This document shows positions 16,495-24,783 of a stretch of DNA of 64,000 bases, in pieces (position 1 is the stretch's first letter; each line of letters begins with the position of its first letter). The notes under the pieces are model-generated. The model made no database searches. It saw only the letters and a list, made by a program, of their open reading frames with translations, and had not been told where the DNA came from. Made by a program: the position numbers and the translations under genes. The DNA comes from Micromonospora sp. U21 (GTDB lineage Bacteria > Actinomycetota > Actinomycetes > Mycobacteriales > Micromonosporaceae), in assembly GCF_018070045.1 (NCBI RefSeq), contig NZ_JAGPYK010000030.1, forward strand, positions 1 through 64,000, read 5' to 3'.

Positions 16495-17187
16495 TCAGCC
16501 GACGGGCAGGTGCCGCAGGTGCCGGCGGCGGCGCAGTCGGACGTTGGCCACGGCGGCCACGCCGAGGGCCAGCAGGGCGGTGACGGCGAGCCCGTGCAGC
16601 ACTCCTCGGGCGAGGTAGCCCTGGTCGGTGTGGTCCACCGCCCAGGTAGCGATCTCCCGGGTCGACCAGAACGGCGTCAACTTCGCCCCCGAGCCGGCCG
16701 GGTCGATCAGCATCTGCACCGTCACCACGGTGAGCAGCAGCAGCGTCCCTTCCAGCTCGCGCGGCAGCAGCGCACCGATCAGCATCCCGAACGGCGCCGC
16801 CACCCCGACCGAACAGAGCAGCGCAGCGGCCAGGCCGCCGTACCGCAGGTCCGCGCCGTCGACCATGGGGAGCAGGAAGAACGGTACGGAGATGACGAGC
16901 CCCACCATCCAGAGGCCGAGCATCCGACCGAGGTAGAGGTGGTGCGGGCGGTAGCCGGCCAGCCGCAGCCTCGGCTCAAGCTCGCGGGCCGCGGTGGTGG
17001 CGAAGAGCGCCGCGGTGCTCACCGCCCAGCCCACGCCGAGCAGCAGCGAGCGGACCGACTGCCCGAGGTAGGCGTCCCGCCGGATCAGGTAGAAGGTCAA
17101 CGGCATCAACAACAACAGCAGGAGTACGCCCCGACGCCGCAGCAGCTCCCGCAGGGTCATCTCGGCGACGGTGACGAGCCGGTTCAC
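16495..17187 (-). CDS. ABC transporter permease, last gene of a PadR-ABC operon
   Basis: 230 residues with about six membrane helices (for example LLLLLLMPLTFYLI near residue 23, VISVPFFLLPMV near 105, LAAALLCSVGVAAPFGMLIG near 122, LTVVTVQMLIDP near 155). The short cytosolic tail is Arg-rich. It forms the channel partner of the upstream ATPase; substrate unknown. GTG at 17187 overlaps the ATPase stop by 4 nt (GTGA). The ABC-2 type fold is assumed from topology rather than a clear signature. Confidence 0.75.
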   Translation of the reverse strand: MNRLVTVAEMTLRELLRRRGVLLLLLLMPLTFYLIRRDAYLGQSVRSLLLGVGWAVSTAALFATTAARELEPRLRLAGYRPHHLYLGRMLGLWMVGLVISVPFFLLPMVDGADLRYGGLAAALLCSVGVAAPFGMLIGALLPRELEGTLLLLTVVTVQMLIDPAGSGAKLTPFWSTREIATWAVDHTDQGYLARGVLHGLAVTALLALGVAAVANVRLRRRRHLRHLPVG

Positions 17188-18029
17188 GGGTGGCCTCCCT
17201 GGACGGCGGGCGCGCGGCGCCCGGTCTGTTGTGCGGGGGTCAGGTCGAGCACGGTGTCCACCCGGTCGAGCTGGTTGAGCAGGTGGGTCACCACGACGAT
17301 CGCCGTGCCGGCGTCCCGCAGGCGGCCGAGCTGGTCCCAGAAGTTGACATAGGTGCCCTGGTCGAAGCCCTGGTACGGCTCGTCGAGCAGCAGCACGTCC
17401 GGCTGGCTGAGGGTGGACATGGTCAGGTTGAGCTTCTGCCGGGTGCCGCCGGACAGGTGCCGGGCCTGCACGTCCCCACCGGCCTCCCACCCGAGCTGTC
17501 GGGCTGCCGCCCGGCCGGCGCGGCGGGCTGGCCCCCGGGCCACGCCCTGGCCGGCCCCGACCAGCACGAAGTGCTCGTCGGCGAGCAGGAAGTCCGCGGT
17601 GCCGCCGGACTGCGGGCAGTAGCCGAGCTGCCCGGAGACGGTCACGTCGCCGGCGTCGGGTGAGATCAGTCCGGCGCAGATCCGCAGGAACGTGCTCTTG
17701 CCGCAGCCGTTCGCGCCGATGACGGCGGCGATCTGTCCGGCCCGGACGGTCAGCGTCGCGTCGTGCAGCACCGTCCGCCGCCCGTACCGCTTGGTGATGC
17801 CCCGGGCGTGCAGCCGGACCGGCCCGGGGCGCGGTCCTGGCGCGGTGCCGATGCTCTCCACGATCGCGCCCGCGTACTGCTGGGGTGGCCCGAAGACGAC
17901 CCAGGGGTCGCCGCCGCCCTCGCGCAGGTGTGTGGCGGCCTCAGCGACCACGTGCCGGGCGGCGTCCGCCGCGACCCGGCGCTGGTGCAGTTCGGCCGCG
18001 AGCGTGCGCAGCCAATCGTCGGCGTTCAC
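17184..18029 (-). CDS. ABC transporter ATPase with N-terminal HAAS-like domain
   Basis: 281 residues. Residues 1-65 are helical (WLRTLAAELHQRRVAADAAR ... GDPWVVFGPPQQYAGAI) and resemble the HAAS domain that usually accompanies PadR regulators as a separate protein. Then comes an ABC ATPase with Walker A GANGCGKST, Q-loop CPQSGGT, signature LSGGTRQKL and Walker B VLLLDEPYQG, and the switch His in VVVTHLL. It powers the downstream permease. GTG at 18029 overlaps the padR stop (GTGA). The fusion of HAAS and ATPase in one chain is unusual. Confidence 0.85.
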   Translation of the reverse strand: MNADDWLRTLAAELHQRRVAADAARHVVAEAATHLREGGGDPWVVFGPPQQYAGAIVESIGTAPGPRPGPVRLHARGITKRYGRRTVLHDATLTVRAGQIAAVIGANGCGKSTFLRICAGLISPDAGDVTVSGQLGYCPQSGGTADFLLADEHFVLVGAGQGVARGPARRAGRAAARQLGWEAGGDVQARHLSGGTRQKLNLTMSTLSQPDVLLLDEPYQGFDQGTYVNFWDQLGRLRDAGTAIVVVTHLLNQLDRVDTVLDLTPAQQTGRRAPAVQGGHP

Positions 18030-18364
18030 CGGGCGACCCCCTTCGTGACGATGTCGTTCACCGGCCCGACGAAGGTGAGCCAGGCGCTGCCGCCCTCGCG
18101 GAGCGCCGCATGCCCGTCGACGGTGAGCCGGTAGTACTTGCGGGCCGGCCCGCCGGCGCCCTCCCGCCACTGCGCGGTCACCAGGCCGGTCTTCTGTAGA
18201 CGGAGCAGCACGGGATAAAGGGTGCCGCCCTGGATGGGCCCGATGCCCGCCGCGTCGAGCGCCTGGGCGAGCTGGTAGCCGTAGGACTCGCGCTTGGCCA
18301 GCAGGGCCAGGACGCAGATGTCGAGCACCCCCCGCAGCCACTGCCCGCGCCGGTCGGAATCCAC
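18026..18364 (-). CDS. PadR family transcriptional regulator
   Basis: 112 residues, a minimal PadR winged helix without the long C-terminal dimer helix. Motifs: LALLAKRESYGYQLAQAL, GGTLYPVLLRLQKTGLV and KYYRLTVDGHAALREG. GTG at 18364 is preferred over the ATG at 18400 because a promoter-like TTGTGC-17-TAGTGT ends 7 nt before it, implying a leaderless message. It presumably represses its own padR-ABC-permease operon until an inducer, likely a substrate of the pump, binds. Confidence 0.85.
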   Translation of the reverse strand: MDSDRRGQWLRGVLDICVLALLAKRESYGYQLAQALDAAGIGPIQGGTLYPVLLRLQKTGLVTAQWREGAGGPARKYYRLTVDGHAALREGGSAWLTFVGPVNDIVTKGVAR

Positions 18365-18371
18365 CCGCCGG

Positions 18372-18400
18372 ACACTAGCGGTGCAACCTAGATGGCACAA
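18372..18400 (-). promoter_or_regulatory. promoter of the padR-ABC operon, probably leaderless
   Basis: On the minus strand TTGTGC (18400-18395), 17-nt spacer, TAGTGT (18377-18372), then 7 nt to the GTG start. This fits a sigma-70-like promoter with transcription starting at or one base from the start codon. Confidence 0.5.
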
Positions 18401-18467
18401 CTACCTACCGGACCGACGGAACTCGTCACGGCCGGTCCCGCGGAACTCCGAGCAGGCCGGGCGAGGT

Positions 18468-19187
18468 CTAGCGGGCGACGACGTCGGAGACGACGACGGT
18501 GACGTTGTCCGGCGCGCCGGCGTGGTGGGCGAGCTTCACCAACTGCTCGCCGCACTGCTGGCGGTCGGTGTACATGCCCAGCGCCGCGCCGATGGCCTCG
18601 TCCTCGACGTAGTCGGAGAGCCCGTCGCTGCACAGCAGCAGCCGGTCGCCGGGGCGCACGGTGAGCACGCCGATCGCCGGTGGGGTGTCGGCGCCCTGCA
18701 CGGCCCGGGTCACCAGGGACCGCTGCGGGTGGTGCCGGGCCTGCTCGGGGGAGAGCGAGCCCTGGTCGACCAGCGACTGGACGAAGGTGTCGTCCCTGGT
18801 GAGCTGGGTCAGCTCCCCGTCGCGCAGCAGGTAGCAGCGGGAGTCGCCGACCTGGGCCAGCACCAGCGTCTCGGCGGCCAGTAGGGCCGCGGTGAGCGTG
18901 GTGCCCATCCCCTCACGGGTCGGGTCGACGGTGATGGCGGCGTGGATGCGCTGGTTGGCGGTGCTGACCACGGCGCGCAGGGCGTCGGCGGCCCCGTCGG
19001 GCTCGGTGGGCGGGGCCAGCTCGTCCAGGATCCGGATCACGATCTCGCTCGCCACCTCACCCGCGGGCAGCCCACCCATGCCGTCGGCGACTGCGATCAG
19101 GCGGTCACCGGCGAGGGCGGAGTCCTCGTTGTTGGTCCGGATCAGGCCGATGTCGTTGAGGATGACCGAGCGGAGGATCAGCGTCAT
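18468..19187 (-). CDS. PP2C-type Ser/Thr protein phosphatase (PstP-like)
   Basis: 239 residues, catalytic domain only. The PPM signature motifs are all present: TNNEDSALAG, VADGMGGLPAGEVAS (metal-binding Asp and Gly), GMGTTLTAAL, VGDSRCYLLR, LLLCSDGLSDYV and DNVTVVV. It removes phosphate from Ser/Thr with two Mn or Mg ions. Unlike housekeeping PstP it lacks a membrane anchor and is not beside pknA/pknB, so it is a soluble secondary phosphatase of unknown target. Start ATG at 19187. Monocistronic. Confidence 0.9.
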   Translation of the reverse strand: MTLILRSVILNDIGLIRTNNEDSALAGDRLIAVADGMGGLPAGEVASEIVIRILDELAPPTEPDGAADALRAVVSTANQRIHAAITVDPTREGMGTTLTAALLAAETLVLAQVGDSRCYLLRDGELTQLTRDDTFVQSLVDQGSLSPEQARHHPQRSLVTRAVQGADTPPAIGVLTVRPGDRLLLCSDGLSDYVEDEAIGAALGMYTDRQQCGEQLVKLAHHAGAPDNVTVVVSDVVAR

Positions 19188-19290
19188 GGGGTCAAGCTTG
19201 CCAAGAACACCCCGCCTTCGTCTCTACGCACTACTGGGAAGGGCCGAGAAATGATGACGATGTCCACGCTCGGGCCCACCGGGCCGGGGT

Positions 19291-19851
19291 TCAGCGGCGT
19301 GGATAGCGCAGCAGCAGACTGGCGGCGACCTCTTCGTCGCCCACCGCCGTGTAGCTGTGCGGCACGTCGGAGACCCAGCTGATGTGGCCGTCGGCCGGGG
19401 TGATCAGCGGCGCGTCGGCCGGGCCGGCGCGCAGCACTCCGGCGAAGACGGTGACGTGCTCGGTGACCCCCGGCTGGTGGGCGGGGGAGAGCTGGCCCGG
19501 TCCGGGCGCGACCCGCATCCGGTACAGCTCGTAGGTCGCGTCGGCGTCGGTGAACACCTCAAGCAGGGTGGCGCTGACCGCGGTGCCGTGCACGGTGGGC
19601 GCGGCGGCCGGCTCGGCCAGCACGGCGGTCAGCGGTACGCCGAGCTGCGCGGTGACCGCCCAGAGCGTTTCCAGGGTCGGGTTGCGGGTGCCGTGCTCCA
19701 GGCCGGAGAGGGTGGCCTTTCCGACGCCGGCGAGTCGGGCGAGTGTGGACAGCGAGATCCCCCGCTCCTCGCGCAGGGCGCGGACCCGGCGGCCGACGAC
19801 GGCGGGATCCACGTCGAGGCCCGGACGGTGGGCTGGTGGTCGGTGCGGCAC
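19291..19851 (-). CDS. XRE-cupin transcriptional regulator
   Basis: 186 residues. An N-terminal HTH_3 domain (VRALREERGISLSTLARLAG, VGKATLSGLEHGTRNPTLET) is joined to a C-terminal cupin barrel (about residues 110-180, with QPGVTEHVTVFAGVLR and GDEEVAASLLLRY). Such regulators sense a small ligand through the cupin and act on a divergent transporter gene. The start is GTG at 19851. A near-perfect palindrome lies between it and the BenE gene, the likely operator for both. Confidence 0.88.
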   Translation of the reverse strand: MPHRPPAHRPGLDVDPAVVGRRVRALREERGISLSTLARLAGVGKATLSGLEHGTRNPTLETLWAVTAQLGVPLTAVLAEPAAAPTVHGTAVSATLLEVFTDADATYELYRMRVAPGPGQLSPAHQPGVTEHVTVFAGVLRAGPADAPLITPADGHISWVSDVPHSYTAVGDEEVAASLLLRYPRR

Positions 19852-19875
19852 CCGGCTATCGTGCTACACGCTGTC

Positions 19876-19891
19876 GTTCCGTAAACGGAAC
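19876..19891. promoter_or_regulatory. palindromic operator between XRE-cupin regulator and benE
   Basis: GTTCCGTAAACGGAAC has 7-bp perfect arms (GTTCCG...CGGAAC with T/A inside). It is 24 nt before the regulator GTG and 14 nt before the benE ATG, overlapping where promoters of both should lie. Matches the TTCCGTnnACGGAA type of site bound by related XRE-cupin repressors. Confidence 0.6.
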
Positions 19892-19905
19892 AGTGGGAGG
19901 GCGGG

Positions 19906-21258
19906 ATGGTCGGACGGGCGCAACCGGTGCTGGCCGGGGTGGTGACCGCCCTGGTCGGCTTCGCCAGCTCGTTCACTGTCGTGCTGGCCGGACTCCGGGC
20001 GGCCGGCGCGTCGGATGCGCAGGCGGCCTCCGGCCTACTCGCCCTCTGCGTGGCGTCCGGGCTGGCCGCCGCCTGGCTCGGCTGGCGGCACCGGATGCCG
20101 ATGAGCGTCGCCTGGTCGACGCCGGGCGCGGCACTGCTGGTGGCGACCGGGCCGCCGCCCGGGGGGTGGCCGGTCGCCGTGGGCGCCTTCCTCGTCTCCG
20201 GCCTGCTGATCGTGGCGGCCGGGCTGTTCCCGCCACTCGGTCGGGCGGTGGCCGCCATCCCCAAGCCGGTGGCCGGCGCGATGCTCGCCGGGGTGCTGCT
20301 GCCGCTGTGCACCGCGCCGGTCCGCGCGCTGGTCGAGCTGCCCACGGTGACCGGCCCGGTGGTGGTCGGCTGGCTGCTGCTGCACCGGTACGCCCGCCGC
20401 TGGGCGGTGCCCGGCGCGCTGCTGGTGGCGGTGGCGGCGATCGCGCTGACCGCGCCGCCAGCCGGCCTGACCGGGGCCGCGCTGGTCCCGTCGGTCGCCC
20501 TGACCGCGCCGGCCTGGAACGCGTCCGCGCTGGTCGGACTCGCCCTCCCGTTGTTCCTGGTCACCATGGCCGCGCAGAACGTGCCCGGCATGGCGGTGCT
20601 GGTCGGCTACGGCTACCGCCCACCGTTCGGCGCCGCGCTGCGGGCCACCGGTCTGGCCAGCCTGCTGGCCGCCCCGGCCGGCGGGCACGCGGTGAACCTC
20701 GCGGCGATCACCGCCGCGCTGGCCGCCGGCCCCGACGCCCACCCGGACCCGGAGCGCCGGTGGGTCGCCTCGGTCACCGCCGGCGTCGGCCTGGCCGTGC
20801 TCGGGCTGGGCGCCGGCGTCGCCACCGCGCTGGTCGCGGTCGCCCCGCCGATCCTCATCGAGGCGGTCGCCGGGCTGGCGCTGCTGGGCGCCCTGGCCAC
20901 CGCGCTCGCCTCGGCGGTGGCCGATCCGGCGACCCGGGAGGCCGCCGTGGTCACCTTCGTGGTGACCGCCTCCGGGGTGACGCTGATCGGTGTGGGCGGC
21001 GCGTTCTGGGGTCTGGTCGCCGGCTGCCTGATGCTGCTGCTCTTCCACCGCCGCCCACCCGCCGCACCGGACAGACCCGTCCGGGCCGACCGGGCCGACC
21101 GGGCCGACCGGGCCGGAGCCGACCGGGCCGCCGGACCGTACGCGGTCGGCTCCGGCCCGGTCGCCGACAGGACTGCCCCGGCAGAGCCGGGACCCGAGGC
21201 GCTGCCCGACCCGCCGCCGGCTTCCGGCCGGCCCGGGTCCGCCTTCCTTTCGAGCTGA
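19906..21258 (+). CDS. benE: benzoate/proton symporter BenE-like
   Basis: 450 residues, polytopic with about 12 hydrophobic segments through residue 385. Family features include MSVAWSTPGAALL (about residue 66), IPKPVAGAMLAGVLL (about 122) and GGHAVNLAAITAAL (about 262), all characteristic of BenE. It imports an aromatic acid with protons; the true substrate is unproven. The C-terminal 60 residues are a hydrophilic tail with an RADRADRADRA tandem motif and Pro/Gly. ATG at 19906 follows GGGAGG. The stop codon lies within the first unit of a tandem DNA repeat. Confidence 0.85.
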   Translation: MVGRAQPVLAGVVTALVGFASSFTVVLAGLRAAGASDAQAASGLLALCVASGLAAAWLGWRHRMPMSVAWSTPGAALLVATGPPPGGWPVAVGAFLVSGLLIVAAGLFPPLGRAVAAIPKPVAGAMLAGVLLPLCTAPVRALVELPTVTGPVVVGWLLLHRYARRWAVPGALLVAVAAIALTAPPAGLTGAALVPSVALTAPAWNASALVGLALPLFLVTMAAQNVPGMAVLVGYGYRPPFGAALRATGLASLLAAPAGGHAVNLAAITAALAAGPDAHPDPERRWVASVTAGVGLAVLGLGAGVATALVAVAPPILIEAVAGLALLGALATALASAVADPATREAAVVTFVVTASGVTLIGVGGAFWGLVAGCLMLLLFHRRPPAAPDRPVRADRADRADRAGADRAAGPYAVGSGPVADRTAPAEPGPEALPDPPPASGRPGSAFLSS

Positions 21259-21402
21259 GTCGCTTACGACATCACGCTGGCTGGGTCGCTTACGACATCA
21301 CGCTGGGCTGAGTCGCTTACGACATCCGCTGGGCTGAGTCGCTTACGACATCCGCTGGCTGAGTCGCTTACGACATCCGCTGGCTGAATCGTTTGCGACA
21401 TC
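21254..21402. repeat. six-copy tandem repeat of about 25 bp
   Basis: The unit GCTGGCTGAGTCGCTTACGA + CATCC occurs six times (starts near 21254, 21276, 21302, 21328, 21354, 21379). Copies 1-5 keep TCGCTTACGACATC exactly and copy 6 has diverged (AATCGTTTGCGACATCA). Each unit has a small GTCG-CTTA-CGAC palindrome. The benE stop falls in copy 1. No spacers, so not CRISPR. Could be a multimeric protein-binding site or the decayed end of a transposon. Confidence 0.8.
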
Positions 21403-21497
21403 AGCTCCAAAGGCGCCGGCTGGGGTGGCCGACTCCCGCCTGCCCCGTCCGCGAAACGCGGGGGCGCGTCGGGGGTCGGCAGAGGGTAAGGCGGGGA

Positions 21498-21869
21498 TCA
21501 CTCCTCGGCGGGCAGGTCGGCCACGCCGACCGCGAGGCGTACCCGGCCGTCCGCGACGGCCGCGATCCGGTCGGCCGGAACGTACACCGCGCCGGCGTCG
21601 ACCAACTCGGTGGAGACCTTCAGGTAGCCGCTGTGCAACAGCCGCGCCGCCAGATCGGCCGGCACATCGGGCTCCTCGACCGCGGTGGCCTCGATCAGCT
21701 CGTCCAGGCTGCTGCCCGGGTCGGCGGCCGGTGTCTGGACGGTCACCGCGTTCGGGTCGCCCCGCTGGACGAGGTCCACGGTCCCGACCTCGGTGCCGGC
21801 GGGGTCGATCACCGGCATCCCGGTGGTGATCCGCGAGATGGTCGCCTGCTGCTCGTCCTGCTGATCCAT
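21498..21869 (-). CDS. PRC-barrel-like hypothetical protein
   Basis: 123 residues, acidic, soluble. The start GMPVIDPAGTEVGTVDLVQR (about residues 17-36) looks like a PRC-barrel strand pair, and a second half (YVPADRIAAVADGRVRLAV) has the matching strands usually seen in DUF2171/PRC-type proteins. In actinobacteria these are often stress-induced and of unclear role. Good start ATG at 21869. Separate from its neighbours by 50 bp. Confidence 0.6.
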   Translation of the reverse strand: MDQQDEQQATISRITTGMPVIDPAGTEVGTVDLVQRGDPNAVTVQTPAADPGSSLDELIEATAVEEPDVPADLAARLLHSGYLKVSTELVDAGAVYVPADRIAAVADGRVRLAVGVADLPAEE

Positions 21870-21920
21870 CCCACCGCGGTTCCCGGGGCGGTACGCCGCT
21901 AAACGCCGCCGCCCAGCCGC

Positions 21921-22172
21921 TCAGCCATGTGGGAGGGTCCAGCCGCCCGGCGGGCGCGGGGACAGCTCGCGCCAGGTGTCCGGCCCCTCGAGCAGCGCCC
22001 GGACCGTCTCCTCGGCCTCGTCCGCACTGCCGTACTCGTAGAACCGGGAGATGCCCTCGGCGCCGCCGGCCCGCTGCTCGACGTGCCACCGGTCGGCGTC
22101 GACCCGGAGGAAGACGTCCCGTCGGGCCAGCCGCCCCCATTTCCCGTTCCACCAGTGCTTCCGCTGCTCCAT
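21921..22172 (-). CDS. small conserved hypothetical protein behind a LexA-like box
   Basis: 83 residues, Trp-rich N-terminus (HWWNGKWGRLARRDVFLRVD), then DRWHVEQRAGG, FYEYGSADEAEETVRALLEG and a Pro-rich tail. No membrane helix. The layout recalls small DNA-damage-type or regulatory proteins without a name. The start ATG at 22172 is 6 nt after TAGAGT, a leaderless arrangement, and a LexA-like palindrome lies immediately upstream. Hence it may be a member of the SOS regulon, which is inference. Confidence 0.6.
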   Translation of the reverse strand: MEQRKHWWNGKWGRLARRDVFLRVDADRWHVEQRAGGAEGISRFYEYGSADEAEETVRALLEGPDTWRELSPRPPGGWTLPHG

Positions 22173-22178
22173 GGGCGG

Positions 22179-22200
22179 ACTCTATCGAACACACGTACGA
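22179..22200 (-). promoter_or_regulatory. LexA-like box and -10 element of the 83-residue gene
   Basis: Plus strand TCGAACACACGTACGA at 22185-22200 matches the actinobacterial SOS box TCGAAC-N4-GTTCGA with one mismatch. On the minus strand it is followed directly by TAGAGT (22184-22179) and, after 6 nt, the ATG. LexA bound here would cover the promoter. Confidence 0.5.
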
Positions 22201-22251
22201 GAAGGCGCGGCCCCTGCGGGAATCCCACAGGGGCCGATGTGCATCCGTCGG

Positions 22252-22713
22252 TCAGCGCGGCGCCGGCGGCTCCGTGCGACGGCCCAGCACGTCGTCCAGC
22301 GCCCCGCGCTGCTGGCCAGGGGTGGTGTGGCCGGCGGAGAGCAGCGCGTCCCGGATCTCGGTGAGCAGCTTGATCTCCTCGCTCGGCGCCGAGGGCGGCG
22401 GCTCCTCGCCCCGCTGGCGCCGCTCGGCCAGCTTGTTCATCGGGAACACCACGAAGAAGTAGAGCACCGCCGCGGTGAGCAGGAAGGTGATCAGGGCGTT
22501 GATGAACCCCGCCCAGTCCATGTAGTTGCCCTCGCTGATCTTCCACTGGCCGGCGAACTGATCCTCCCCGCCGCCGACCAGCTTGATGATCGGCTTGAGG
22601 AACGAGGTCGTGAGAGCGGTGACCACGCCCGTGAACGCGGCGCCGATGACGACACCGACCGCCAGGTCGATGACGTTGCCGCGCATGATGAAGTCTTTGA
22701 AGCCCTTGAGCAT
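22252..22713 (-). CDS. mscL: large-conductance mechanosensitive channel MscL
   Basis: 153 residues. The start MLKGFKDFIMRGNVIDLAVG is the hallmark N-terminus and first pore helix of MscL (VVIGAAFTGVVTALTTSF). The second helix is INALITFLLTAAVLYFFVVF (about residues 72-91), followed by the charged cytoplasmic bundle EEIKLLTEIRDAL. It forms a homopentamer that opens when membrane tension rises and releases solutes on osmotic downshock. ATG at 22713 has GGGAG 7 nt upstream. Monocistronic. Confidence 0.97.
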   Translation of the reverse strand: MLKGFKDFIMRGNVIDLAVGVVIGAAFTGVVTALTTSFLKPIIKLVGGGEDQFAGQWKISEGNYMDWAGFINALITFLLTAAVLYFFVVFPMNKLAERRQRGEEPPPSAPSEEIKLLTEIRDALLSAGHTTPGQQRGALDDVLGRRTEPPAPR

Positions 22714-22752
22714 CCGTACTCCCGAGGTGTCCGGTTTTCCGTCCGGCACAAC

Positions 22753-23445
22753 CTATGCCCCTCCGGCGGGCTCCAGAAAAGCGCCGGCTTCGATCGCTGC
22801 CCGGCCCGGATCGCCGGCCCGGATCGCCTCGACCAGCCGGGCGTGGTCGACGTAGCGCTCGGGCGTGAGCGCGTCCCCCATCGCCTGGGCGACCGTGCTG
22901 CGCAGGGCGGCGCCGACCGAGGCGTACAGCTCGGCGAGCATGGCGTTGTGCGCGGCGGCGACCACCGCGGTGTGCAGCGCCGCGTCCGCCTCGACGAAGG
23001 CGTCCACCCGGCCGCCGAGCCAGGCCGCCTCGCGCTCGGCGAGCGCGCCGTCGAGCGCCGCCATGTCCTCCGGGGTACGCCGCAGCGCGGCGAGCCGGGC
23101 GGCCTCCACCTCGAAGGCGCGCCGCACCTCGATCACCTCGGTCATCCGGTCGTCGCCGAGCCGGCGGGCCACCACCGGCGCCAGCTCGTCGGTGGACACC
23201 ACGTACGTGCCGGAGCCCTGCCGGCACTCCAGCACGCCGGCGTGCACCAGGGCGCGGACCGCCTCGCGGACGGTGTTGCGCCCGACGCCCAGCGCGGCGA
23301 CCAGCTGTGGCTCGGTGGGGATGCGCCCGCCGATGGGCCACTCGCCGCCCAGGATCCGGGCCCGGAGCTGCTCGATGGTCTGCCGGACCCGGTGGCCGCG
23401 GGGCGGCACCGGCGGCGCGGACAGGGAATCGACCGACGGTGGCAC
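22753..23445 (-). CDS. GntR/FadR family transcriptional regulator
   Basis: 230 residues. N-terminal winged helix (LRARILGGEWPIGGRIPTEP, LVAALGVGRNTVREAVRALV, GSGTYVVS) and a C-terminal all-helical FCD ligand domain (from about residue 95, with RRAFEVEAARLAA and DAALHTAVVAAAHN; His/Asp metal-binding residues). Divergent from a CynX-type transporter, which is the usual regulator-target pairing. It probably represses that gene and itself until an effector binds. Start ATG at 23445. Confidence 0.9.
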   Translation of the reverse strand: MPPSVDSLSAPPVPPRGHRVRQTIEQLRARILGGEWPIGGRIPTEPQLVAALGVGRNTVREAVRALVHAGVLECRQGSGTYVVSTDELAPVVARRLGDDRMTEVIEVRRAFEVEAARLAALRRTPEDMAALDGALAEREAAWLGGRVDAFVEADAALHTAVVAAAHNAMLAELYASVGAALRSTVAQAMGDALTPERYVDHARLVEAIRAGDPGRAAIEAGAFLEPAGGA

Positions 23446-23495
23446 TGGTTACATCACCGGTCCCAAATTCATCCCATGATTGTAGGTTAGAGGTC

Positions 23496-24770
23496 ATGAC
23501 CCCGCCACCGACCGCCGCTCCGGCGCCTCCCGCCCTCGTCGAGCCCGGCCCGGCGCGCGACCCCGGTGCGGGCCGCCGGACCCACCCGGCGACCGGCGGC
23601 GCGCTCGTGCTGGTCGGGATGCTGCTGGTCGCGCTGAACCTGCGCGCCGTGGTGACCAGCCTCGGAGCCCTGCTCGACGAGGTCCGGGACGGGCTGGGGC
23701 TCTCCGGAACCACCGCCGGTCTGGTTACCACCCTGCCGACCATCGCGTTCGCCGGCCTCGGCGCGCTCACCCCGTGGCTGGTCCGCCGGGTGGCGCCGGC
23801 CCGGATCCTGGTGGTCGCCATGCTCGCCCTCGTCGCCGGTCAGGTGCTCCGGGTCGCCACCGACTCGACCTGGGTCTTCCTGCTCACCAGCGCGCTGGCG
23901 CTGGCCGGCATCGCGGTCGCGAACATCCTGCTGCCGATGCTGGTCAAGCAGCACTTCCCGCACCGCACCGGCCTGATCACCGGCGCGTACACGATGGCGC
24001 TGACCGCGGGCACGACGGTGGCCGCGGCCTCCGCGGTGCCGATCGCGCACGCCTTCGGATCCTGGCGGGCCGGGCTCGGTATCTGGGCCGCGATGGCCGC
24101 GGTGGCCGTACTCCCGTGGGTGCCGCTGGCACTGCGAACCCGGGCGGCCGCGCGGCGGGCGACCCCGACGGCGGCCGTCGCCCCGGCGGCGCGGGTCCGG
24201 CCGGAGCGGACCCGCCTGGGCTGGGCGATGGCCGTCTACTTCGGCGCCCAGTCGCTGAGCGGGTACGCGATCATGGGCTGGCTGGCCCAGCTGTTCCGGG
24301 ACGCCGGCTACCAGCCCGAGTCGGCGGGGCTGCTGCTCGCCGGGGTGACCGCGCTCGGCGTGCCGATCGCGCTGCTGATGCCCACCCTCGCCGGCCGCCT
24401 GGCGACGCTGCGCCCCCTGGTGCTCGGCCTGACCACCGCGTCGACGCTGGCCTACCTCGGGCTGGCGCTGGCCCCCCACGGCGCTGCCCTGCTCTGGGTG
24501 ATCCTGCTGGCGATCGGCCAGGGCGCGTTCCCGATGATCCTGACCACCATCGGCCTGCGCGCGCGGACCGCCGAGGGGACCGTCGCGCTGTCCGCGTTCG
24601 CGCAGAGCACCGGGTACGTGATCGCCGCCCTCGGCCCGCTGCTGGTCGGCATCCTCTACGAGGTCACCGGCGGCTGGACCGCACCGATCGGGTTCCTGCT
24701 GGTAGCGCTCGCCGTGCAGACGGCGGCGGGCATGGCGATCGCCCGTCCCCGCTACGTCGAGGACGAGTGA
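23496..24770 (+). CDS. MFS transporter, CynX/NimT family
   Basis: 424 residues, about 12 membrane helices. The first helix LVLVGMLLVALNLRAVVTSL carries the NLRA motif of the CynX/NimT (cyanate, nitroimidazole) subgroup. Other helices include GLITGAYTMALTAGTTVAAA. ATG at 23496 is preceded, after 7 nt, by TAGGTT (23483-23488), suggesting a leaderless transcript. Likely an efflux or uptake permease for a small anion or drug; the substrate is not predictable. Regulated by the divergent GntR-type gene. Confidence 0.85.
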   Translation: MTPPPTAAPAPPALVEPGPARDPGAGRRTHPATGGALVLVGMLLVALNLRAVVTSLGALLDEVRDGLGLSGTTAGLVTTLPTIAFAGLGALTPWLVRRVAPARILVVAMLALVAGQVLRVATDSTWVFLLTSALALAGIAVANILLPMLVKQHFPHRTGLITGAYTMALTAGTTVAAASAVPIAHAFGSWRAGLGIWAAMAAVAVLPWVPLALRTRAAARRATPTAAVAPAARVRPERTRLGWAMAVYFGAQSLSGYAIMGWLAQLFRDAGYQPESAGLLLAGVTALGVPIALLMPTLAGRLATLRPLVLGLTTASTLAYLGLALAPHGAALLWVILLAIGQGAFPMILTTIGLRARTAEGTVALSAFAQSTGYVIAALGPLLVGILYEVTGGWTAPIGFLLVALAVQTAAGMAIARPRYVEDE

Positions 24771-24783
24771 GGAGCGGCAGCGG

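Noticed and set aside
21254..21402. CRISPR array
   Set aside because: Units are directly adjacent with no unique spacers, and no cas genes are near.
21899..23821. 640-residue minus-strand open frame
   Set aside because: Shadow of mscL, the GntR gene and the hypothetical proteins; Arg/Gly/Pro-rich without domains, as high GC produces.
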